From Pseudocolwellia sp. AS88 (GTDB lineage: Bacteria > Pseudomonadota > Gammaproteobacteria > Enterobacterales > Alteromonadaceae): 64,000 nucleotides of DNA. Shown here piece after piece: positions 1-7,161 of this stretch (positions within the stretch are counted from its first letter, which is position 1; each line of letters opens with the position of its first letter). The DNA is taken from contig NZ_JAUPEC010000011.1 in assembly GCF_030551755.1 (NCBI RefSeq), positions 62,001 to 126,000 on the forward strand, in the 5' to 3' direction. The translations under genes were made by a program, and so were the position numbers. Below the pieces are notes generated by a model. It worked only from the letters and a program-made list of their open reading frames with translations, ran no database searches and was not told where the DNA came from.

Positions 1-922
1 CATTCCACCATTTTTCAATATCACCATTAAAAAAAGGCAATCCAGCAATAATATGATATGGATATTGATGTTGTTTGCGATGCTTCCGAAAAATATATGC
101 GAGTCTTGTATCAAAATCTTGATCTCCGAATCCTCGGTCAACTAACCACTGTTGTTTCCAAAATTGTCTGACAAATGATGCAACAGCTAACTGATCAATC
201 GAACTTCTTTTATTGAAATTATGTTCATATGCAATAGACCGATAGAAATCAGTTAATTTGTCGAATGAGATATTAAGCGTATGACTAGATGAAATGATTT
301 TTGTAGCGGCCTTTGACATGTGCTGCTCTTGCCATTTAGCCTTGTTTTTTTCAACACCATATTGATCGAAGACTACATCTACTAACGGAATAAATGCGTG
401 TCTAGAAAAATCATGGATTAATATATTTGTAGATTGGAATGTCAATCCATGAATAGGACAGCATGTAGTAAATATTCCAAACCAACGTCTATCCCAAAAT
501 GGTTCGCCGTGCATGGCTAACTGGTCTTTCACGCACTCTGAACAATATCGCATATACGGAAAAGTTTTCAGCATACAAGCAGCTAACCCAGCAGCAGTGG
601 TATAGGTATTATTTACAGAGCTGAGCATTTCATTCTTAATTTTGTTTCTTATATTTTCTGGACTTAGGCCTGTATATAACGGATATAAAGTGTGATTTTC
701 AATAATATCTAACCCTGAACACCTCATTTTTGGTCTAATATTAGCAATTGCAGCCTCAAGTCCATTGGGTATTTCAGGTGAAGCGAAGATCGTACGCTTA
801 TCAAATACATCAAATAGCAATTGCTTATCGGTCAATACCCCACACCGCACTTTATATCTAGCTAATCCGCTATAGAAAAGTTCGTGCTCATATAGTTTTG
901 GAAAAAAAGGTAATGTTGTCAC
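1..922 (-). CDS. tniQ: TniQ/TnsD-family transposition target-selection protein (partial, C-terminus off window)
   Basis: An open frame of 307 codons runs from a GTG at 922-920 to the window edge without a stop. The N-terminus (TTLPFFPKLYEHELFYSGLAR) has the LPFFP...ELxYSxLARY signature of TniQ/TnsD proteins, which select the target site in Tn7-like transposons. A zinc-finger pattern follows around residues 170-205: CSEC, then GEPFWDRRW, then CCPIHG. In this family the gene normally lies next to tnsABC, which would have to be beyond the left edge. To the right lie three 27-bp repeats and an XRE gene. No transposase core is visible, so activity cannot be judged. Family assignment is firm; membership of a complete element is inference. 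Confidence 0.75.
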   Translation of the reverse strand, partial: MTTLPFFPKLYEHELFYSGLARYKVRCGVLTDKQLLFDVFDKRTIFASPEIPNGLEAAIANIRPKMRCSGLDIIENHTLYPLYTGLSPENIRNKIKNEMLSSVNNTYTTAAGLAACMLKTFPYMRYCSECVKDQLAMHGEPFWDRRWFGIFTTCCPIHGLTFQSTNILIHDFSRHAFIPLVDVVFDQYGVEKNKAKWQEQHMSKAATKIISSSHTLNISFDKLTDFYRSIAYEHNFNKRSSIDQLAVASFVRQFWKQQWLVDRGFGDQDFDTRLAYIFRKHRKQHQYPYHIIAGLPFFNGDIEKWWN

Positions 923-936
923 TATTCCCTAATTTC

Positions 937-1017
937 GGGACAAATGGTTTTGTCATCATAATGAGGACACAAGTTTTTGTCACGTTTTTGGGGACAAATG
1001 TTTAAATCAACAAATCA
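937..1017. repeat. Three tandem 27-bp-period repeats between tniQ and the XRE gene
   Basis: GGGACAAATG occurs at 937-946 and 991-1000, and the variant AGGACACAAG at 964-973. The spacing is exactly 27 bp each time. The first two units also share TTTTGTCA at the same offset (948-955 and 975-982). The array covers the space upstream of tniQ and the start of the XRE gene. Regularly spaced sites of this kind are found both as TnsB-binding repeats at Tn7-like ends and as operators of small regulators. Which applies here is not settled by the sequence. Confidence 0.6.
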
Positions 1018-1231
1018 CCAAGGCTATTTAAAGCTGATCGCATGGCTTAAAAAATCACGTCTTGAGAAACGATTAACAGTAAGGCAACTGGGTGAGATGC
1101 TTGACGAACCATTCCAGTTTGTGAGTAAAATCGAAAATGGGCAGCGAAACTTGTCAGTTCATGAATACGTGCAGTATTGTAATGCGCTGGAGATTGAAGC
1201 AGAGGTTGGACTTAAAATTCTCAGAAAATAA
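998..1231 (+). CDS. Small XRE-family helix-turn-helix regulator
   Basis: A 77-residue protein made almost entirely of one HTH_XRE domain: AWLKKSRLEKRLTVRQLGE, then FVSKIENGQRNLSVHEYV, where SKIENGQR is the recognition-helix region. The ATG at 998 lies inside the third 27-bp repeat. An in-frame TTG at 977 would add seven residues and lie in the second repeat, so the ATG is preferred. A start codon inside the repeats suggests autoregulation or co-regulation with the divergent tniQ. Small XRE genes of this sort are common passengers of Tn7-like elements. The target is unknown; binding to the repeats is inference. Confidence 0.7.
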   Translation: MFKSTNHQGYLKLIAWLKKSRLEKRLTVRQLGEMLDEPFQFVSKIENGQRNLSVHEYVQYCNALEIEAEVGLKILRK

Positions 1232-1301
1232 TAATTAAATCGAAACTGCAAGATTTGGTTTGCTAAATAAATGCAATTTGAACAACCAAGGAATGGAATG
1301 T

Positions 1302-2096
1302 ATGCCACACATCATAAAAGTAACACTCAAAAATTTTAAAAAATTCAAGCTATATGAACTTAATTTTGGCCCTGATAGAAATATTCTGATTGGAGATAAT
1401 GAGGCTGGAAAAAGCTCAATATTAACAGCCATAGAGCTTACACTAAGCGAAGTAAGGCGAAAGTAGAGAGCTTTGGAATTGGAATGCTGATGTTGTTACA
1501 GAGTTTTTAGCGGGCGATAAAAAAATTGAAAAACTTCCTCATTTTTACATTGAACTATTCCTAAATGATACTGGCAACCATGACTTGAATGGTAGATGTA
1601 ACAGTGAAGATAGCTCTGCCGATGTACTCCAATTAATCTGTGAGCCAAACGAAGATTTGAGTAAAGAAATAAGTCAAATACTGGAAACCGAAGGCAATAA
1701 CTTTCTATTTGAATTTTACATCGCTAAGTTTATTTCATTTAGTGGTGAGGCATAGACTGGATATCGAAAGTTTTTGCGCTATTTATCCTTAGATAGCACT
1801 CAAATTAACAGTAAGTATGCAAACAGCCAATATATAAAATCAATGTATGAAGCTACTGTAGAGCAACCTCTGCGCTACAGTTTAAAGAATCAATATAGAC
1901 AGCAAAAAACTACATTTAAGGACAATCACCTCAAAGGTATGTCTAAACTAATAAATCAAGTGGAAAATGCTCACGACAACCAAATAATAATTGCTACTCA
2001 TAGCAGTTTGATATGTTCTAGGTTAGACCTGAGAAAATCAATTTTACTTAACAGCTCGGCCAATGTACCAGCTTCTCTTTCTGATTTGACTGATTG
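1302..2096 (+). pseudogene. Decayed OLD-family ATP-dependent endonuclease (AAA ATPase)
   Basis: The first frame gives an N-terminal ABC-type ATPase with Walker A GDNEAGKSS (about 1395-1421). A stop at 1464-1466 breaks it; homology resumes in another frame (WNWNADVVTEFLAGDKK), meets a stop at 1753-1755, and continues as TGYRKFLRYLSLDSTQINSK to about 2096. The second half ends shortly after the switch motif IIIATHSSLI, with much of the ATPase domain deleted before it and the whole TOPRIM nuclease domain missing. Intact OLD proteins of this type are about 600 residues and act in phage defence or DNA repair (Gabija GajA is a relative). At least one frameshift, one internal stop and two deletions make it non-functional. 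No helicase partner remains. Confidence 0.7.
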
Positions 2097-2571
2097 AACT
2101 GCAAAATTTCCCTAACCACAATATTCTAGAACTCGTTCTCTCTGAGAAAGTGATTTCATTCAAATCATAATATGTTAGCTAAGGCCTATAAATAGGGCTT
2201 TAGGCTAACTTTTATGTATCCCCCCCTTTCAAATCTATTCTAATAAGCTTGTTACGTTCTATTTATAAATTAATTAATAAATGGAATGTAACGATGCATA
2301 CTGAATCATTAGATAATAAAAGAGTTATTACTCCTAATACACGCATGGCAGATCAACTAACACTGTCTATGGCCAAGAGTAATCTCGACAATGAATAGAT
2401 TGTTCATATTATATTTAAAATGGTAGTATGTTTATGTAAAGAAGGTAATGTTGTGATAATTTTTAAAAATTAAGATCAAATCAACGAATTAATAGCTAAT
2501 TAATTAAGAAAAGGATTTCATCATAAGTGAGAATTTTTATTTCAATTGAAAAGGGATAATTATGGGATTAA
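2097..2571. other. Non-coding stretch with a stem-loop and one weak small ORF
   Basis: This gap holds an imperfect inverted repeat at 2174-2209 (GTTAGCTAAGGCCTA against TAGGGCTTTAGGCTAAC) followed by CTTTTA, which could be a weak terminator for the pseudogene upstream. A 35-codon frame at 2294-2398 (MHTESLDNKRVITPNTRMA...) has no convincing ribosome-binding site and no recognised family; it may be the stump of a lost gene. The rest is AT-rich with no support for a gene. Confidence 0.4.
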
Positions 2572-2954
2572 GTTGCCCGTGTAGTCGTAAATGACAGCTT
2601 AATTTTAGTGGAATATGCTAACAAAAAAATGGAGCAAGGTTCTCCTACTATACAGGCAATAAAGGAAGCGTGTAGAAGGCGTATCCGTCCTGTTTTATTA
2701 ACCACTATAACGGCCTTTTGTGGTTTAGCGCCGATGGTTTTTGAAACATCAAGGCAAGCCCAGTTTGTTGTTCCTATGGCGGTTTCATTAGGTTTTGGCA
2801 TTGTATTCACGACACTTGTTTGTTCGTATTACCGTCTCTGTATCTTGTGATTAATCAAGATGTCAAACTACAAAAATCTGAAGGAACAAACCTTTTACTC
2901 AATAAAGATCAAAGTACGGGCGACGGTATTAAGGGTAACGTTCTGTGCACGTGA
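2572..2954 (+). pseudogene. C-terminal remnant of an RND (AcrB-type) efflux transporter
   Basis: From 2572 the translation VARVVVNDSLILVEYANKK followed by ACRRRIRPVLLTTITAFCGLAPM is the last cytoplasmic loop and transmembrane region of an RND inner-membrane pump (the NDSILLVEYANxxRxxG...RRLRPILMTSLAxxxG block). A frameshift near 2820-2828 is needed to continue into VLPSLYLVINQDVKL and a stop at 2952-2954. More than 900 upstream codons are absent, as are the membrane-fusion partner and any outer-membrane channel. It is a relic left by recombination and has no start codon of its own. Confidence 0.7.
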
Positions 2955-3130
2955 ACGGAAATTAGAGGAACTCTTTGAAGAGCTACTTATAATAGCTTTA
3001 CTTGGATTGTTAAAGGGGTGGGGCTTATCGGGCAAGAATTAATGCAAGTTTCCCCCACATAGATGGGTATAATGACCCTTTAAGATGAAGTTAATTATTT
3101 TGTTAAGTTATTTAAAAGGTAAGTGAAATT

Positions 3131-5326
3131 TTGAAATTTTATCGTTTTTTTAGCGTTATTTTAATTAGTTTATTTTTTATAGTCTCAGTGCAAGCATCGA
3201 ATATTGTAGAGCACGACTTTAAAAAATCTAAATCAATTTCAAATCAACAGTGCGTTTCATGCCATGAGAAGTCACAATATGATTGGCAACAATCCGATCA
3301 TAGTAAAGCGATGGCCATTGCCGAAAAAACAACGATATTAGCTGACTTTAACAATAAACAGGTTGAGCATTACGGACAAAAAGCGCATTTTTTTATTAAA
3401 GATGATCGCTATCAAGTAACAATGTCCTACCATGATAAAGCCGATACATATCCAATTAGATATACCTTTGGTCATTTCCCGCTTCAACAATATTTAGTGG
3501 AGACTGAAAAAGGTAAGTTACATGTTTTACCGTTTGCTTGGGATGCAAGAAAAAAAGTAGATGGTGGCCAAAGGTGGTATCACAACTATAGTCATGAGGA
3601 AATAAGACCTGAAGACAGGTTGCATTGGCGTCAACCATTACAAAACTGGAATGGTATGTGTGCCGATTGTCATTCTGATGGCTTGGTTAGAAACTATGAG
3701 ATGAAAGATAATAGTTTTAACACGCAGTTTGATAACATTAATGTTGGCTGTTTATCGTGCCATGGCGATATGACTGATCATTCAAAAAAAGCCGTAAAAC
3801 GTAATGTTAGCGCTGATACTACCTCTTCTAAACATCCCACAGGGCAATGGTTAAGAAACCTTGGTGATAAAACGGCACATTGGCAAGGTGAAAAGCGTGA
3901 TAATAAGTTTATGGATGGTTGTTTTGCTTGTCATTCATTACGTTCACCTTTAAACGATGGTATTAAGCCTAACACGCCGTTTTTAGATCAATTTAGCCCG
4001 CAGCTTTTATCATCACCCAATTATCATGCAGATGGTCAAATCAAAGAAGAAGTTTATGTCTATGGCTCATTTTTACAAAGTAAAATGTATACAGCTGGCG
4101 TTAATTGTATCGATTGCCACGACAAACACACCATGAAGTTAAAGATAGAAGGTAATGGATTATGCCTACAATGTCATGGCGGTGAGGTTTATAACGTAAA
4201 AGAACATCATCAGCATGATAACGATTCTAGCGGCGCACAGTGTGTCAATTGCCATATGCCTGACAATAGATATATGGGTGTTGATGACAGACGTGATCAT
4301 AGCTTTAAAATTCCTCGTCCTGATATTTCTCAAGCGTTTAACACCCCGAATGCTTGTACAAAATGTCATGATGATAAATCTAATCAGTGGGCAAGTGAAA
4401 GTTTAGTGAAATGGCATGGTCAACCTAAGCCTATAACAACCAGTAAAGAATATTTGATGGTACTAAATTCAGGTCAAACGGTCAGTATTGCCCAACATTT
4501 ATCGATAATTTCTGATGATAAACTCGATATCATTAGTAGAGCGACCGCCCTTCAATTACTGAGTTATACCACGCAAACAATAACCGCCGATGTTTTGGCG
4601 CCTTATCTAAGCCATTCTGAAGGGTTAATTAGGTTAAGTGCTGCGAATGTTGCTACATTATTGCCCCTTAAAGATAGGGTGAAATACCTCTCATTATTGT
4701 TACAAGATCAATACAAAGCAATAAGAGTCGCAGCGGCAAGGGGTTTGGTTACCAGTGAATTATTATCAACTGATAAGCCTCTGTTTGATAAAGCATTCAA
4801 AGCCTTAATTAATTCTAACCAAATTAATAGTTGGCGTGGTGAAGGGATAGCGAATCAAGGTGTTCTAGCAATTGAAATGAACAACATCAGTGCTGCAGAG
4901 AAATCATTTATAAATGCCATCAAAGTCGATCCGTATTTTGAAACAGGTTACATTAATTTAGCCGATATTTACCGTGCTCAACAAAAGCCATTTCAGGTAG
5001 CTTCTGTCTTGTCAAAAGGGATTAAAAACAATCCTAAATCAGCAGATTTACATTACGCTTATGGTTTATATTTTGTTCGTCAGAAAAAGATAGAAAAAGG
5101 AATAACCCTTTTTGAACAAGCAATGACATTAATGCCTGGTAACCCTCAATATGCTTATACGTATATTTTAGCGCTAGATGGTGCAGGGCAGGCTAATCAA
5201 GCTTTGGCAAAATTAAAAACGCTGATCATGAACTATCAAAACAATGGGCAACTAAAAGAGTTGGGCTTGTATCTATCGCAAAAATTAAATAATAGAAAAG
5301 ACTATGATTACTTTAATTCTATTTAA
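3131..5326 (+). CDS. Secreted octahaem cytochrome c with C-terminal HEAT/TPR region
   Basis: A 731-residue protein with a signal peptide (MKFYRFFSVILISLFFIVSVQA). Eight CXXCH haem sites follow: CVSCH (about residue 41), CADCH (177), CLSCH (207), CFACH (264), CIDCH (326), CLQCH (344), CVNCH (370) and CTKCH (409). Residues 440-550 look like HEAT-type helices and 560-720 like TPRs (SAEKSFINAIKVDPYFETGY). The start is a TTG at 3131 with AAAAGGTAAG upstream; no better start precedes the signal peptide. The protein is likely periplasmic and shuttles electrons. The architecture resembles multihaem/TPR proteins of the cytochrome c554 group, but the redox partner is unknown. It stands alone between two pseudogene clusters and ends in a hairpin terminator. 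Confidence 0.8.
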   Translation: MKFYRFFSVILISLFFIVSVQASNIVEHDFKKSKSISNQQCVSCHEKSQYDWQQSDHSKAMAIAEKTTILADFNNKQVEHYGQKAHFFIKDDRYQVTMSYHDKADTYPIRYTFGHFPLQQYLVETEKGKLHVLPFAWDARKKVDGGQRWYHNYSHEEIRPEDRLHWRQPLQNWNGMCADCHSDGLVRNYEMKDNSFNTQFDNINVGCLSCHGDMTDHSKKAVKRNVSADTTSSKHPTGQWLRNLGDKTAHWQGEKRDNKFMDGCFACHSLRSPLNDGIKPNTPFLDQFSPQLLSSPNYHADGQIKEEVYVYGSFLQSKMYTAGVNCIDCHDKHTMKLKIEGNGLCLQCHGGEVYNVKEHHQHDNDSSGAQCVNCHMPDNRYMGVDDRRDHSFKIPRPDISQAFNTPNACTKCHDDKSNQWASESLVKWHGQPKPITTSKEYLMVLNSGQTVSIAQHLSIISDDKLDIISRATALQLLSYTTQTITADVLAPYLSHSEGLIRLSAANVATLLPLKDRVKYLSLLLQDQYKAIRVAAARGLVTSELLSTDKPLFDKAFKALINSNQINSWRGEGIANQGVLAIEMNNISAAEKSFINAIKVDPYFETGYINLADIYRAQQKPFQVASVLSKGIKNNPKSADLHYAYGLYFVRQKKIEKGITLFEQAMTLMPGNPQYAYTYILALDGAGQANQALAKLKTLIMNYQNNGQLKELGLYLSQKLNNRKDYDYFNSI

Positions 5327-5386
5327 GTTTGTTAAGCAAACATTAGACGTTTTAAAAATAAAGAAATATTATCAATTGAAATAATA

Positions 5387-5428
5387 AAAGGCCTTAATTG
5401 ATTGCTCGACTAAGGCCTTTATGTTTTT
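5387..5428. terminator. Bidirectional hairpin terminator
   Basis: AAAGGCCTTA at 5387-5396 pairs with TAAGGCCTTT at 5411-5420 and is followed by ATGTTTTTAT. It would end the cytochrome gene on the plus strand; the A-run on the other side would serve the transporter remnant on the minus strand. Confidence 0.7.
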
Positions 5429-5441
5429 ATAAACAATATAA

Positions 5442-5662
5442 TTAACATTGTTTAATTTCTATTGGTTCAACTTTACCTACTAGAAATAAGTAACTACTTA
5501 AACCAATTAAAGTAAGCATACCAATAAAGAGTAGTGCAGGTTTATAGTCACTACCTCCAACTAAGTAACCTATAATAATAGGAACAATCACACCTGATAA
5601 ACCGCCGATAAAGTTACAGTAACCACCAATAAGACCGACCATGCGCTCAGATGCTAAACCAT
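5442..5662 (-). pseudogene. C-terminal stump of an MFS transporter, near-copy of the gene at 12492-13742
   Basis: The minus strand encodes GGLSGVIVPIIIGYLVGGSD and LLFIGMLTLIGLSSYLFLVG, almost residue for residue the last 65 residues of the full ACS-family transporter at 12492-13742, and the DNA is also very similar. Just upstream, the copy lacks the 33 bp corresponding to 12701-12733 of the intact gene, consistent with slippage between short GNNCTA repeats. After CCATTGC all similarity stops and the YfbR remnant begins on the opposite strand. The first 340 or so codons are missing. It is a relic of a duplicated transporter gene. Confidence 0.8.
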
Positions 5663-5672
5663 TGCAATATAG

Positions 5673-6074
5673 TATGAAATTTCACAGACAAAACTTCAGG
5701 TTCTTTCATCAAAAGTAAAATATAACAACCCCGAATTTACCAAAGAATATAAAAAGTTAGAGAAAATAGTTGAAAAGGAATGTTTAGAGACAATACCTGA
5801 AGACATCAGAGATGAATTTTAAGATTTACTTGCTCAGGATCAGGTAGATCCGGTTTATAAAGATATAGTTAAAACTGAAGACATTTTAGCAGCTCTAATC
5901 AAAGCAAATAACGAATTGAGATTCAATAATTTGGAGTTTTCTCACATCAAAGAAAACTTGGATAATAAGATCAACTCATCAAAACGCGATATGCTAGAGG
6001 TTGAATATCTTATAAAAATATTTTTAGAACCTTGTACTTCTTCTGTAGATCAATTAACGGATTTGGATGGGTAA
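5673..6074 (+). pseudogene. C-terminal remnant of YfbR-type HD-domain 5'-nucleotidase
   Basis: In one frame the region reads KVKYNNPEFTKEYKKLEKIV, then TIPEDIRDEF, a TAA stop at 5820-5822, then DLLAQDQVDPVYKDIVKTED, LAALIKANNELRFNNLEFSH and a final stop at 6072-6074. This matches the C-terminal two thirds of YfbR, the dNMP 5'-nucleotidase (compare E. coli PVKYFNPELRDEYKKIERIA and [20 protein letters not shown]). The N-terminal HD metal-binding motif is missing and the internal stop is unambiguous, so the gene is dead. It abuts the transporter stump, both having lost their 5' ends. Confidence 0.75.
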
Positions 6075-6379
6075 TTGATGCGGATTTAAGGATGTTTTAT
6101 CTGCAATCACTTAATAGATAATAATTAAATGTAGTGAATGTCATTACATTTAATTTCTTTACAAAGTTGTATACACAATACAAAAGCAATTTATTCATTT
6201 CTAAGTGTTGTGTTCAATCAATGCTATTAACTAACTTCATTTTTTGATTGTGTAATAGTCTGAAAAAAATTGTTATATGCTAGGTTTTCGTCAGCTTTAG
6301 CATTTAAAGACTAAATTCTATTTAGTAGACTTAAAAGAACTTGCTGCCACAACCTTGTGATGAGTTCAAGACCATAGAT
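6075..6379. other. AT-rich intergenic stretch with no recognised gene
   Basis: I see no convincing frame, hairpin or promoter pair between the YfbR remnant and the hypothetical gene at 6380. Stops occur often in all frames. Confidence 0.5.
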
Positions 6380-6712
6380 TCACGCGATCCAACCCCCCAT
6401 AGTGGCCTTGATGTCTTTACCAGACAAAATAAAGAACCTTAAATTTAAATGTCGAGACTGTAAACATGTATTACCCATAGTTGGAGTTGTCAATAGGGGT
6501 TTAACATTGGTTGCGCTACTATAGTTACGAGGGGAGCGATAATGAGTTTTTAAATTTATTATGCTCAGCCTAGATGCATGAGGGCCAATTAATATGCCAT
6601 AACAACCTGACTCATCGGCAGGTTTTACAGCCATATTGGTAATGTTTTCTAGAACATACTCACGTTCAGCTTTGTCGTTATATCTAAAGGTGATAATTTT
6701 AATCTCATGCAC
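6380..6712 (-). CDS. Unrecognised small ORF, possibly a gene fragment
   Basis: A 110-residue frame starting MHEIKIITFRYNDKAEREYV. Upstream in the same frame the translation stays open without a start (ADKALDFGSRLYESV precedes the Met), so the ATG may be internal to a truncated longer gene. The first half has coding-like composition; the second half (SPRNYSSATNVKPLLTTPTM) looks like read-through into unrelated DNA. No signal peptide, membrane segment or family motif is recognised. Lying between pseudogenes, it is more likely a remnant than a working gene. Confidence 0.25.
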   Translation of the reverse strand: MHEIKIITFRYNDKAEREYVLENITNMAVKPADESGCYGILIGPHASRLSIINLKTHYRSPRNYSSATNVKPLLTTPTMGNTCLQSRHLNLRFFILSGKDIKATMGGWIA

Positions 6713-7161
6713 GGATTCATAAAGTCTTGAACCAAAGTCTAGAGCTTTGTCAGCGAAGCCGATTATTCCTTATATGGTGAATCATGTGAAAGGCCAAGAT
6801 ATATCTACTGTTATTTATAAAAATGTCGTCATTTTGTTGAAAATATTTATAGACGTAGTAAATAATACAAAAGGCTGTTCGAAATACATACAATAAAATT
6901 CAAGAGCTTTAGCTAACTGTTAATTCATAAGTATTAAATGATTAACGTATTTAATTAAGATACACATAACTATCGACAATCCTGGATATAAGACCTATGA
7001 CAAAAAATATGAAGGTTTTAATATTAAAATTTATTGTTATTGATTATATAAACATCATATGTTTAACTATGTTAGTTGTTCTGACTAAAAGATCAGGAAT
7101 ATCTACTGGTGAAAAGTAGTGATAACTAACAATAATTCAAATATCAAGGGGATATCAATCG
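6713..7161. other. Intergenic region upstream of the first TonB-dependent receptor
   Basis: A 449-bp AT-rich gap. The promoter/operator at 7040-7068 is the only structured element I can support; between it and the receptor start lies a leader of roughly 90 bp ending in AAGGGG before ATCAATCG and the ATG at 7162. Confidence 0.5.
7040..7068 (+). promoter_or_regulatory. Promoter with GntR-type operator in the spacer, upstream of receptor 1
   Basis: The palindrome AAACATCATATGTTT occupies 7050-7064. It lies within a 17-bp spacer (7046-7062) between TTGATT (7040-7045) and TTAACT (7063-7068), a plausible sigma-70 promoter. The operator starts 112 bp before the receptor ATG. The same word recurs at 27067 and 37346, with one mismatch at 32599. 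Binding by the FCD regulator encoded at 31710 is inferred from that distribution. A protein sitting between -35 and -10 would repress. Confidence 0.65.

Noticed and set aside
937-1017. The 27-bp repeats as a small CRISPR array
   Set aside because: The units are contiguous with no spacers, only part of each unit is conserved, and no cas genes are visible.
2294-2398. 35-codon ORF as the start of a DNA repair nuclease (ITPNTRMA resembles an AddB-like N-terminus)
   Set aside because: The similarity covers only a few residues, and there is no ribosome-binding site or continuation.
2860-3042. Short frame after the RND remnant as a gene
   Set aside because: It overlaps the readable tail of the RND pseudogene in another frame and has no family signature.
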